From Ichthyophis bannanicus (lineage: Eukaryota > Chordata > Amphibia > Gymnophiona > Ichthyophiidae), in NCBI GenBank assembly GCA_033557465.1, contig CM066035.1:903991309-904055308 (forward strand): a stretch of DNA of 64,000 nucleotides. The letters are read 5' to 3'. The notes beneath the pieces were generated by a model. That model saw only the letters and a program-made list of their open reading frames with translations, was not told where the DNA came from and searched no databases. Position numbers and translations under genes: made by a program. Each line of letters opens with the position of its first letter. Position 1 is the stretch's first letter. Below are positions 11,318-21,011 of the stretch, piece after piece.

Positions 11318-11420
11318 CTTGGGTACTGCCCATTTGTCTGGACTGGTCTAGCAGTATGACTTGGAAGGCAACATTTCACTTACCGTTAATTTCCTTTTCT
11401 AGAATACTGCTAGACCAGTC
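11318..11420. repeat. DIRS internal complementary region
   Basis: 11325-11356 is the complement of the element's left end, and 11370-11420 is the complement of its right end (15135-15192). The two halves abut, with a few extra bases (AGGCAAC) between them. The region preserves the sequence of the joined ends of the ancestral circle and is the template for end completion in DIRS replication. Confidence 0.85.
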
Positions 11421-11734
11421 TAGGACCCACCCTGCTGTCAGTTACGGTGCTGCTAGTGCAGTGAAGCCGCTGGCCTCTGTTCCTTCCTTGTCAATATGCC
11501 TCACCCTTGGGGGCCGATGGCTGCGTTATCGGTCTTAGCAGCCTTCAGTTCTGGGGATACTTTCAGCTCCCTTGTACATAGTTGAATTAAACGTCCACTA
11601 TGTGTGGTCTTATGGTTTAGTTGCGTTACATGCAGGGCCGGCCCGTCCATTGAGCAAGAATGTTTTTGGCAGAGGGCCCCGCGTTTCAGGGGGCCCCGCG
11701 CAAAAAACATTCTACATTAGCCCATGTAGATTTT

Positions 11735-12134
11735 TTTTTTTTAAAATGGCTGCTGCTGCTGCCGCTGCCGCCGTGGCAGTGGCAGAATCAAACGTCAACG
11801 CCACGGGACCCCGACTGCCCGGCAGAACCTCCCTCGAGCATCAGCTCCCGAATCCCTCCCAAAGCACGGGCTTTCAGAGCCGCGAGAGCTTCTCTGACCT
11901 CTCGCGGCTCTGTTAATCCTGCCGGGGCTGATGGAAAATCCCATCAGCTCCGGCGAGATTAACAGAGCCGCGAGAAGAAAGGGAAACTCTTGCGGCTCTG
12001 AAAGCCCGCGCTTTGGGAGGGATTCGGGAGCTGATGCTCGAGGGAGGTTCTGCCGGGCATTTGGGGCCCCGCGGCGTGGACGTTTGATTCTGCCGCTGCC
12101 ACGGCGGCAGCAGCAGCAGCCGTTTTTTTTTTTA
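11735..12134. repeat. 400-bp palindrome inside hAT
   Basis: The left arm runs from a poly-T and AAAATGGCTGCTGCTGC... to 11933. The right arm (11939-12134) is its complement, ending in GCAGCAGCAGCAGCCG and a poly-T/A. The centre is about 11936 (CTGATGG AAAAT CCCATCAG). The arms are G+C- and CpG-rich and differ by small indels and substitutions. Confidence 0.85.
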
Positions 12135-12159
12135 ATCTATCTGGGCTGGTGGGGGGTGG

Positions 12160-14095
12160 GGGGTTAGGACTACTAATGAGCTATGGGGGGGACTAAGACT
12201 GGAAGTGGGCTGATGGGGGGAGGGGGATAGGACTGGTAATGGGCTATGGGGGGGTAAGGACTACTAATGAGCTATGGGGGGGGACAAACCCTGGAATGGG
12301 CCTGATGGGGGAGGGGGATAGGACTGGTAATGGGCTATGGGGGGTTTAAGACTACTAATGAGCTATGGGGGGAGTACTAAGACTGGAAGTGGGCTGATGG
12401 GGGTTAGGACAGGTAATGGGCAGGGGGGGGGTTCGGACTACTAATGAGCTATGGGGGGGACTAAGACAGGAAGTGGGCTGATGGGGGGAGGGGGTTAGGA
12501 CTGGTAATGGGCTATGGGGGGTTAGGACTACTAATGAGAAAATGGGGGGACTAAGACTGGAAGTGGGCTTATGGGGGAGCGGGGTAGGACTGGTAAATGG
12601 GCTATGGGGGGTTAGGACTACTAATGAGCTAGGGGGGACTGAGACTGGAAGTGGGCTGATGGGGGAGGGGGTTAGGACTGGTAATGGGCTATGGGGGGTT
12701 AGGACTACTAATGAGCTAGGGGGGACTGAGACTGGAAGTGGGATGATGGAGGAGGGGTTAGGACTGCTGGGCTATGGGGGGTTAGGACTACTAATGGGCT
12801 ATGGGGGGACTAAGACTGGAAGTGGGCTGATGGGGGTTAGGACAGGTAATGGGCTATGGGGGGGCAAAGACTGGAAATGGGCTGATGGGGGGTTAGGATG
12901 TAATGGGCTATGGGGGGCTAAGACTGGAAATGGGCTGATGGGGGTAGAACTGGTAATGGGCTATGGGGGGGGGCTAGGACTGGAAATGTGCTGATGGGGG
13001 GGTTAGGACTGGTAATGGGCTATGGGCTTGCTAAGACTGGAAATGTGCTGATGGGGGGGGGGTTAGGACTGGTAATGGGCTATGGGGGGGCTAGGACTGG
13101 AAATGGGCTAATGGGGGGGTTAGGACTGGAATGGGCTGTGGGGAGGCTAAGATTGGAAATGGGCTGATGGGGGTTAGGACTGGTAATGAGCTATGGGGGG
13201 GCTAAGACAAAATGGGGTGATGGGGTGCTTAGGACTGCTAAGGGGTTATGAGGGGGGCTTAAGACTGGTAATGGGCTATGGGGGGGCTAGGACTGGTAAT
13301 GGTCTGGGGGGTTGCTAGGACTGGAAATGGGCTAATGGGGGGGTTAGGACTGGAATGGGCTGTGGGGAGGCTAAGACTGGAAATGGGCTGATGGGGGTTA
13401 GGACTGGTAATGGGCTATGGGAGGGCTAAGACAAAATGGGGTGATGGGGTATGGTAATGGGCTGGGGGGTTGCTATGGTAATGACTGGTAATGGGCTGGG
13501 GGGTTGCTAGGACTGGAAATGGGCTGAGTGGAAGGGGGGCTTGAACTGCAAATAGCTGATGGGGACGGAGGCTTGGAATGGAAATGGGCTGTGAGGGGAG
13601 GGAGCTAGAACTGGAAATGGGCTGAGTGAGGGGGGCTAGGACAGGAAATGGGCTGATGGAGGGCTAGGATAGGACTGGAAATGGGCTGTTGGGGGGCTTG
13701 GATTGAAATGGACTCATGGAGGGGTTAGAACTGGAAGTAGGCTCATGGGGGGCTTGGATTGGAAATGGGCTGAATGGAGGGGAGCTAGGATTTGACATGG
13801 GCTGATGGTGGGGCTAGGAAAGGAGTAGAAATGGGCTGATGGGGGCTGGGATTGGAAATGAGCTGATGGAGGGACTCAGATGGGGGAGCTAGGACTGGAA
13901 ATGGGCTGATGGTGGGGCTAGGATAGGACTAGAAATGGGCTTATGGGGGGCTAGGACTGGAAATGGGCTGATGCGTGGACTAGAAGGGAGCGGATGCTGG
14001 GTGGGGCTGGAACTAGAAGGGAGCTGATGTTGGGGGAGGATTAGAATGGGATAGAGCTTGGAGAGTGGAAAAATATTTTGTGTGGGAGGGAAGAC
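12160..14095 (+). repeat. G-rich minisatellite
   Basis: About 1.9 kb of a degenerate repeat with the alternating phrases GGGCTATGGGGGG, TTAGGACTGGTAAT, CTAAGACTGGAAGT and GGGCTGATGGGGG. The basic unit is about 28-32 bp and the higher-order unit about 55-65 bp. The plus strand is almost free of C. Units become irregular after about 13500. Dozens of G-runs of five or more could form G-quadruplexes. Confidence 0.9.
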
Positions 14096-15002
14096 AAATC
14101 TACAATTGGCCGGATATTGGGAGAGTGGGGATTGAGGATGGAAGGGTAAAATTTGAGTGGATGAAATAGGAATGAGGAAAGAGCAAAAGGAGAAAGATTA
14201 GTATGTTATAGCAGATGTAGAGAGAGAATGGAAAAAAACTAGAAGAGTGAAGAAAGGACAAATGGACAACAGATGATGGAGAGTTAGCAGAGGACACGAA
14301 GAAACCAGAAGAAAGTGGCTGGAGCAATTGCAACTGAAAAAAAATGCACATAAGGTAGAAAAATATCTATTTATTGAATTTATTAACTGAAATATGCCAG
14401 CTCTGGGAAATGTGCATCATTAACGTCTGCGCTTTGTTTAGTACAAGAGGAAATTAATTTATAGTTTTATTTCTACAGTGTTGTTGGGCTTTTGGGGTTC
14501 CCAGTTTAATTATTGTCTTCCTGTTTCTAAATTGTGATTCCTTTTTTGGTGATGGTCTATGTTCTGCATGTGTAACTGAGCTGAGGTATTCTGTTTATGT
14601 AATTCCTATTTGACATTGCCACTTGTTCTCTTTCCCCAGTAGGTCATGTATTGTTATTCTCTGAAATATTGGTTTAATATTTTCAGTGTAGCCTTTTGAT
14701 AGGTAGGGTCTTGTGCTTTGTGAGTCCTGGTAGTGCTGTTATGATACGGCAGGTTTGCTATGGGTTCTAAATGGGCAGTGTTTGTAGTAGTTCCTAATGT
14801 GCCTGGCAATTGGCACTGGATTATAGTAATGTAGAAATCTTTTAGTCTTTCTTTATCCATACACTCATTAAGAGGCATGTTTACTAAAAGTTAGTGTAAG
14901 GTAACATTATGCAAATATTTATGTAAATGAGGTCCCTTATGCAAATGAGGCCCCTCACCGAGTCTCCGCACATGGCCCCGCACCCCCCTTGGGCCGCCCC
15001 TG
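14096..15002. other. right interior of hAT element
   Basis: AT-rich sequence without a supported ORF. At 14878-14900 there is GTTTACTAAAAGTTAGTG, resembling the ends of the GTTTACTAA MITE family seen at 15423 and 46560. It ends in the hAT terminal repeat. Confidence 0.5.
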
Positions 15003-15028
15003 GTTACATGTTTGGGTTCGCTTTACAG

Positions 15029-15197
15029 ACAATACTGAGGGAGACCCCTAGGGGTAGGGCCATATCACCAGAGTCCAGCCTATCAGAGCTCTGGTAGAAT
15101 TCTCTGTCTCCAAGATCTGCTAGCAGGGGGACACAACCCGTTTGTCTGGACTGGTCTAGCAGTATTCTAGGAAAGGAAATTAACGGTAAGTGAAATT
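15029..15197 (-). repeat. DIRS right inverted terminal repeat
   Basis: Reverse complement of 5568-5696, followed by about 30 bp (to GGTAAGTGAAAT, ~15195) whose complement is in the internal complementary region at 11372-11405. Confidence 0.88.
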
Positions 15198-15422
15198 TCT
15201 CCATATACCCTGCAAGTAGTCTGACTATATATGTAACCTAAAAAGAACTCAAATGATTCATGTAAAACATTTATATGCTGTTTATACACATCACCAATTC
15301 AACCCAAAATCAATAGCGGCTGATAACTTCTATTTCTGACACACACTACAGTACAAGACTGAAAACGGAAGTTAAAGCAGATTAGAACAGAGCTTTACTG
15401 TGAATATTTACTACAAAATCTT

Positions 15423-15600
15423 AGGGGTATGTTTACTAAGCAGTCTTAACGTGCAGTCGGCGTTAGTGTGCAGGATGCCATATAAGGTAGTGGGTGTTCC
15501 GGTCTTAAGGTAGCATTTAGGGTTATCGTGCGATAAGGTACGTTTTCGTGCGATAGAGGGAGCCGTGGCACGTTAATGCGCGTTAGCCTTAATTAGGTGC
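15423..15600. repeat. MITE-like repeat, GGGGTATGTTTACTAA family
   Basis: It starts AGGGGTATGTTTACTAAG and is rich in GTTAACG/GCGTTAG/TCGTGCGAT words. The same family occurs inverted at 46290-46580, ending in TTAGTAAACATACCCCTT. Class not determined. Confidence 0.5.
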
Positions 15601-15619
15601 ACTGACCCACAAACACAGC

Positions 15620-16110
15620 AACAGAGGTGTAGCACAGTGGTTAATATGTTGACTGATGAAACAGGGGTCATGAGTTTGATCCCCCAGTGGGCTTGATGAG
15701 TAAAGCTGTCTGAGGCATTGCCCTTTACTTTAAATCAGTGCTGTCTGAGGCATTTTCTTTTTAAATTTAAATTAGTGCTGCCAGCAAACAAACCCTCACA
15801 GTGCCATAACCTAAGGTGCCGCATAAGGCGCCCTATAAGGCACTCCAGAGGGCACATTATAAAGTGCACTGTCCGCCAAGGCACCTTATAATGTTCCCTA
15901 TAGGGCACCTTATAGAGTGCTTTAGAGGGTGCCTTATGAGGCACTTAAGGCTACAGCACTGTGAGAGTGTTTTTGCTGGCAGCACTAATTTAAATTAAAA
16001 AAGAAAATGCCTCAGACAGCCCTATCAAATAACCCCACTGTGGGATCAAACCCATGACCTCTGGCTCCACAGGCAGTGAAGTAAGCAGTGGGCTACAGCT
16101 ACTAACAAAC
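15620..16110. repeat. foldback with tRNA-like ends
   Basis: The two halves are inverted copies centred near 15880: AGTGCTGCCAGCAAA (15774) pairs with TTTGCTGGCAGCACT region (15972-15986), and the arms can be followed out to about 15625 and 16105. The left end reads GGTGTAGCACAGTGGTTAA ... GAGTTTGATCCCC, like tRNA A and B boxes; the right end has the same in reverse (GGGATCAAACCC). It looks like a tRNA-derived SINE duplicated head-to-tail as a palindrome. The centre has repeated CACCTTATA / TATAAGGCAC words. Confidence 0.7.
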
Positions 16111-16710
16111 CCCTGGCGAGCTACAGAAGGACTGCAGGTTACCACACAAACTGTCTGCTGTGGGTACCAGGATAGGGTTAACCCACCCATACCCATGATG
16201 CACTGCAATGCAAATCAGCAGTCTACAGATGATCACAAGATGGGGTATGCACCCCCACAGCACATCGGCCTGGTAGGGGGAACTGACCGTGTGCACCCCC
16301 ACAGCACCTCAGCCTGGTAGGGGGTACTGACCGTGTGTGTTACTGGCACAAAGTAGCTACAGACCGTCACATTGTGCGAGTACTGTGCTCACCCTGAGGG
16401 TGAGGTGGGGTGCCCAGCACCAGGTCCACAGCACCTTTCATGGCTGAAATACACCATGCTGCAGGTCCCCATCAGTGCTAGTGTTTGTGATAGGTAGTTC
16501 CTGCAGACACACCTAGGATACATCTATGTCCATCTATATTTCTCAGTCATGTCTAGCCTTTATGGGCTATGATGCACCCAGAATAGTGCATATCCTGTGT
16601 TGGCCATGTTACCTTGCTCCTTATTATGCACATTGGCAGGCTGACACTGGCAACAGTGCAAGCAGTGTGGGCTGAGGAAGGTGTTGGAAGCCAACACACA
16701 CTGGGTAGAC
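16111..16710. other. unassigned spacer
   Basis: No gene seen. 16251-16338 holds two ~44-bp tandem copies with CCCCCACAGCAC and GCCTGGTAGGGGG. The last 8 bp (GGGTAGAC) belong to the next element's target duplication. Confidence 0.4.
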
Positions 16711-17254
16711 CAGGGGTGGGCACCTCCGGTCCTGGAGGGCCACAGACCAGTCAGGTTTTCGGGATATCCCTAATGAACATGCATGAGATATATATGCATT
16801 AGCGATATCCTGCCAACCTGACTGGTTTGTGGCCCTCCAGGGCTGGATTTGGAGACCCCTGCCTTACACCTCTGTCATTTAAGATCGTGAGTGGGCAAGG
16901 TACAGATGTCCTAGATATCGAAAGGGTATATAGAATGTGTCACATTCCTCCTCGATTCTCACCACCACCAAAAAGTTGTCTAATAGACAATTTTTTGGTG
17001 GTGGTGAGAAGTGAGGAGGACTGTGACAAATTCTATCTAACCTTTTTGATGTCTTGGACATCTGCACCTTGTCCACTCACAATCTTAAATGACAGGTGTA
17101 AGGCAGGGGTCTCCAGATCCAGCCCTGGAGGGCCACAAACCAGTCAGGTTGGCAGGATATCTCTAATGCATATATATCTCATGCATATTCATTAGAGATA
17201 TCCCGAAAACCTGACTGGTCTGCGGCCCTCCAGGACCAGGTTTGCCCACCCCTG
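16711..17254. mobile_element. palindromic hAT MITE pair
   Basis: The whole 544 bp is an inverted repeat centred at about 16983 (TTGTC TAATA GACAA). The outer 151 bp on each side (16711-16861 and 17104-17254) is a complete small hAT-like unit, CAGGGGTGGGC...GAGACCCCTG. The 242 bp between them is itself palindromic. The flanks GGGTAGAC (16703-16710) and GGGTAGAT (17255-17262) are an 8-bp target duplication with one mismatch, so the composite inserted as a unit. Confidence 0.85.
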
Positions 17255-17701
17255 GGGTAGATAGACACACACTCCCACACCTATGCCAGCATTGTGCAAC
17301 TATAGAGGCTTTTGGCAGCCTTGGCCACCGCAGCCGTCCTGGGCATAGTGCAGGCATGGCTATGGTACGCAATACTGTTGGGATCACTCCCCAGGGTGGT
17401 AAACACTGTCAGACACCAGACCTGAAGCACACTCCACAGACATCAGAGAGGTTGCTATGATACAGCTCAATGAGCAGATTGTGCTTAACCTAGGGATTGC
17501 TATCTGCCAGTAATAATAGCAACCTTTTCATATTTGTGTACCGTATTCCCAGGTTTAGGGTGGCAGTGCTATGGTATGCAAGTGCTAGTATTGGGAGATG
17601 GTGCTGCACGCAGGGCCCAACATCCTGCCTCCCCAGGAGGCTTTGGATAATGGCGCCTGTGGGTGTGGGTGTTTCTGCCCTTGTTGGCCACTGCTCTAGG
17701 G

Positions 17702-17894
17702 CAGAGGTTCCCAACTCCAGTCCTGGTGGGCCAAACACTGTTCGGGTTTTCATGCTGTCCCTAATGAATATGCATGAGATACATTTGCATACACTGTGGG
17801 CGGCGCATAGAAATGCAGCACAGGCATCTTTATTAGGGACAGCATGACGCCTGAATGGAGTTTGTCCTTCCAGGACTGCATTTGGGAAACTCTG
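17702..17894. mobile_element. hAT MITE (193 bp)
   Basis: The terminal repeats CAGAGGTTCCCAA and TTTGGGAAACTCTG are inverted. The flanks CTCTAGGG (17694-17701) and CTCTAGGT (17895-17902) are an 8-bp duplication with one mismatch. Its interior is related to the 151-bp units at 16711-17254. Confidence 0.82.
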
Positions 17895-17948
17895 CTCTAG
17901 GTATTGCACATGTCTATGGTGTCTGTGCTCTGTAGGGTAAAATATAGG

Positions 17949-18461
17949 CATTTCAGGCATGTTTATGTTATCTGCAATAAAGGTTCCCTCTTTATTACCA
18001 CGGTTTAGTACTGGGTAAAATATGGGGACTGGGTTGGTGGGAGCCACAGCTGGGACTTGAACCTGTGCCCTTCTGCTCCTGAACACACTGGCTGTGCGTA
18101 TTGCACCACACTGTTGCCACAGGGACAGTTCATTCCCTGGGGATACCATGACTATTCATCAGACAGGGCCTGTCTGTTGCGGTGCATGGCACCCACCTAA
18201 ACAGGGCTAGGCCATGGTCTGCTCTGGGCAGCTGCCACTGCCTCTTCCACCACCAGTACCCCTCTGTCGCCATGCTGACATGCCCTTCTGCTGGTGGTGT
18301 GCAGTCTCAGGTCATCCAGTGTGCCGGTAGGCGGCTGCCTATGGTGTGGGTTCTGGGGTAGGGGTGCCTGCATAGACGTCCATATTTCCCCCCAGCACCG
18401 CCTGCCAATGTTCTGTGCCCTTCGGGGTACCTGCTGGGTACTATCCCCTGTGACACTGGGT
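17949..18461. repeat. 513-bp direct duplication, copy 1
   Basis: Repeats at 19025-19537 with no indel and about 6 substitutions (~99% identity). On the minus strand it contains a tRNA-like head: GGTTCAAGTCCCAGC near 18050 is a B-box match. The homology breaks abruptly at both ends. Confidence 0.88.
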
Positions 18462-19024
18462 GGGTTATGTACCACCACCAGCCCACCCTCTGGGACTCAG
18501 GGTGGGAAACAGGATCTCCCACCAACACATCCACATTCTACCTCCCTGCAATGTTGGCAGTAGAGGGGACCATCAACCCCAGTCCTGCTGGGGAACAGAC
18601 ACCCTACAGGGCAGTCAATGCAGATCCATACACATCCATAAAGCAATAGCAGACAGACAGTAGGCCTGGAAATGCTCAGCTGCCCCCCACCACTATCTGA
18701 CATTCTCCAGCAGCAAGCCTCTAGCCGCTGCATCCTGCAAGGTGTTCCAGCCAGACACATACTAGCTGCAGACAGTCAGCTAGCTAGTCCATGATGCATG
18801 TTCCTGGAGGAGATGCGTGTACCCAGAACAGGGATGTCAGCATACACACCAAGCAGATAAGTCAGTGATTGAGCCCCAAAAGAGAACCCATAAATATCAC
18901 ATGAGAAAAATGCCATATAGCACTATGGGGGAACCTAGCCATGCCGTGGTCACTGCTCAGTGAGGGTGAGAGTGACCTCCCAGCAGGACATGCTGTGGCC
19001 ACCCTGTCCGTGCAGGTAGTGGCC
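18462..19024. other. spacer between duplicate copies
   Basis: No gene or recognisable repeat seen. The period of the duplication is 1076 bp, so this 563-bp spacer was either part of an unequal event or the second copy is a separate insertion. Confidence 0.4.
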
Positions 19025-19537
19025 ACATTTCAGGCATGTTTATGTTATCTGCAATAAAGGTTCCCTCTTTATTACCACGGTTTAGTACTGGGTAAAATAT
19101 GGGGACTGGGTTGGTGGGAGCCACAGCTGGGACTTGAACCTGTGCCCTTCTGCTCCTGAACACACTGGCTGTGCGTACTGCACCACACTGTTGCCACAGG
19201 GACAGTTTATTCCCTGGGGATACCATGACTATTCGTCAGACAGGGCCTGTCTGTTGCGGTGCATGGCACCCACCTAAACAGGGCTAGGCCATGGTCTGCT
19301 CTGGGCAGCTGCCACTGCCTCCTCCACCACCAGTACCCCTCTGTCGCCATGCTGACATGCCCTTCTGCTGGTGGTGTGCAGTCTCAGGTCATCCAGTGTG
19401 CCGGTAGGCGGCTGCCTATGGTGTGGGTTCTGGGGTAGGGGTGCCTGCATAGACGTCCATGTTTCCCCCCAGCACCGCCTGCCAATGTTCTGTGCCCTTG
19501 GGGGTACCTGCTGGGTACTATCCCCTGTGACACTGGG
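19025..19537. repeat. 513-bp direct duplication, copy 2
   Basis: Second copy of 17949-18461; see there. Differences include T/C in GCGTAT/CTGCACC and C/G in CCCTTC/GGGG. Confidence 0.88.
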
Positions 19538-19993
19538 CCCTCATTAGTTGCTGTCTGACTGCTCTACTGTTTCAGCATTCCTATAGGCCACCTAGGTATC
19601 ACCCTAGTCCGCACTGTGGCCCAGCTGCACCACAGCATGTGCCGCCTGCAGCCCTCTGTATCCCCTTTTCCAGCATCTGTCAAGTTGCCCGTTCCGACAT
19701 GCCCACCCTGCTGTTCCGGGACATGTGCACGCCATAGGAAACCTGTCCAACAGAAAGGGAAAACCCAGATCAGCGCTATTTCACTGTGGGATTATTCACC
19801 TTGTATGGGGACAGAGCATAGCCCCTTCCAAAATTGATATCCTTTTTTTGGAGCTTTCCCGGTAGTGTTTTTTGATGTTTCCCATTAATATCACTATTGC
19901 CCAGCTTGGTTATCTTTTTTTTCCAGTTTGTTCAGGTCATTTTCAATGTTTATTTGCCCTTTTCTAAGCTATCTAGGCTCCACAAACAGAAGA

Positions 19994-20068
19994 ATGGCTT
20001 GGAAAAAACGTATCGCTAAAGCTGTTGCCCCCGTTACAGCTTCTGCTCGGTCCAGACAGAGGTCTTAA
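19994..20068 (+). CDS. 24-codon upstream ORF overlapping CR1 ORF1
   Basis: MAWKKRIAKAVAPVTASARS... is a short basic peptide (8 Lys/Arg in 24). Its stop and the ORF1 start overlap as TAATG (20066-20070). This arrangement suits termination-reinitiation coupling. It may be the true N-terminal piece of the CR1 leader or chance; comparison with other copies would decide. Confidence 0.4.
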   Translation: MAWKKRIAKAVAPVTASARSRQRS

Positions 20069-20937
20069 TGCCAGTTGAAGGACCGGTTCCATGTGCAGGG
20101 TGCCTGCATGCTGAAGCTCTGAGGAAACAAGTGGAGGAACTCAGAGAAGAGGTGGCGAGGCTGAGGAGCATTCAAGACAGTGAGAAGTACATTGATGAGA
20201 TGCTTCTTGCAGCAACCAAGCTCTCCAGCAGAGGAGAAGATGGGTGCCAACAGAATGTCGCAGGTTGGACACAAGTCACCAGGGCCTGCAAAATCACCAA
20301 TCCAACTTCTCCAGCCCTTGAATTGAAGAACCATTATGCAGCCCTGGAAGTGGAGGAGGTGAAAGCATCCCTCGAAAGGGAAGAACCAGAGCTCAAGTAC
20401 CCCAAAGTTGCAGAATCAGTGACCACAAGGAAACAAAGGGTAGTGGTGGTTGGAGACTCTCTTCTAAAGGGTACTGAGGCATCCATCTGCCGACCAGACT
20501 TGATGTCCAGAGAGGTATGCTGTCTGCCTGGTGCCAAAATCCAAGATGTTATGGAGAGTTTGCCGAGACTCATCAAGCCCATTGACTATTACCCAATGTT
20601 GCTAATCCATGTTGGAACAAATGATACTGCCAGGTATACCTCGGAATGTATCAAAAGTGACTTCATGGCTCTGGGACAGAGGGTGAAGCAGTTAGGTGCA
20701 CAGGTGGTGTTCTCTTCAATCCTCCCTGTTGAGGGTAAAAGCCAAGGCAGAGAGGCTCGCATCCTGGAGATGAATGCATGGCTGCGTGGATGGTGTCATC
20801 GAGAGCGTTTTGGTTTCCTAGACCATGGGTTGCTGTTCCAAGGGTTACAGAGCAGAGATGGCATCCATCTGTCCAAGAAAGGTCAATGTGTCTTCAGTAG
20901 TAGACTGGCTAATCTACTGAAGAGGGCTTTAAACTAG
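20068..20937 (+). CDS. CR1 ORF1, coiled coil plus SGNH esterase
   Basis: Intact 289-codon frame. N-terminus: a CAGC cysteine pair (9-12) and a heptad-rich coiled coil at about 16-36 (LRKQVEELREEVARL). Residues 125-275 form an SGNH/GDSL-type esterase: block I VVVGDSLLKG with Ser131, block III HVGTND (181-186), and block V DGIHL with Asp264 and His267, so every catalytic residue is present. CR1/L3-clade ORF1 proteins of birds and reptiles have this domain and act as RNA-binding chaperones in the retrotransposition particle. The sequence block CRPDLMSREVCCLPGA is characteristic. The frame is intact although ORF2 is broken. Confidence 0.9.
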   Translation: MPVEGPVPCAGCLHAEALRKQVEELREEVARLRSIQDSEKYIDEMLLAATKLSSRGEDGCQQNVAGWTQVTRACKITNPTSPALELKNHYAALEVEEVKASLEREEPELKYPKVAESVTTRKQRVVVVGDSLLKGTEASICRPDLMSREVCCLPGAKIQDVMESLPRLIKPIDYYPMLLIHVGTNDTARYTSECIKSDFMALGQRVKQLGAQVVFSSILPVEGKSQGREARILEMNAWLRGWCHRERFGFLDHGLLFQGLQSRDGIHLSKKGQCVFSSRLANLLKRALN

Positions 20938-21011
20938 ATTTGTTGGGGATGGGTGAAGAAAGCCCCTAGGTAAGTGAAAGCCCCCAGGTAGGTGATACAT
21001 TAAATAACTTT

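Larger units (their letters stand above)
11633..15002. mobile_element. non-autonomous hAT transposon (3.37 kb)
   Basis: The ends are CAGGGCCGGCCC (11633) and its imperfect complement GGGCCGCCCCTG (15002). The flanks GTTACATG at 11625-11632 and 15003-15010 are an exact 8-bp target duplication. CAGGG termini with 8-bp duplications are diagnostic of hAT. No transposase frame is present. The interior holds a 400-bp palindrome, a 1.9-kb minisatellite and an AT-rich right part (14100-15000). Confidence 0.9.
5548..15197 (+). mobile_element. DIRS tyrosine-recombinase retrotransposon
   Basis: It starts with a GTT (5548-5550) next to a 129-bp repeat (5568-5696) that returns inverted at 15029-15164. 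A segment at 11318-11420 is complementary to both outer ends. Inverted terminal repeats plus an internal complementary region, with gag, RT/RNase H and a tyrosine recombinase, is the DIRS architecture (replication through a circular intermediate). ORFs are broken throughout. Later insertions: an L1-type fragment (6870-7398) and a hAT element (11633-15002). Without them the element is about 5.7 kb, the usual DIRS size. Confidence 0.92.

Noticed and set aside
12542..12994. 150-codon Gly-rich ORF
   Set aside because: Translation of the G-rich minisatellite; stop-free only because the repeat lacks stops in this frame.
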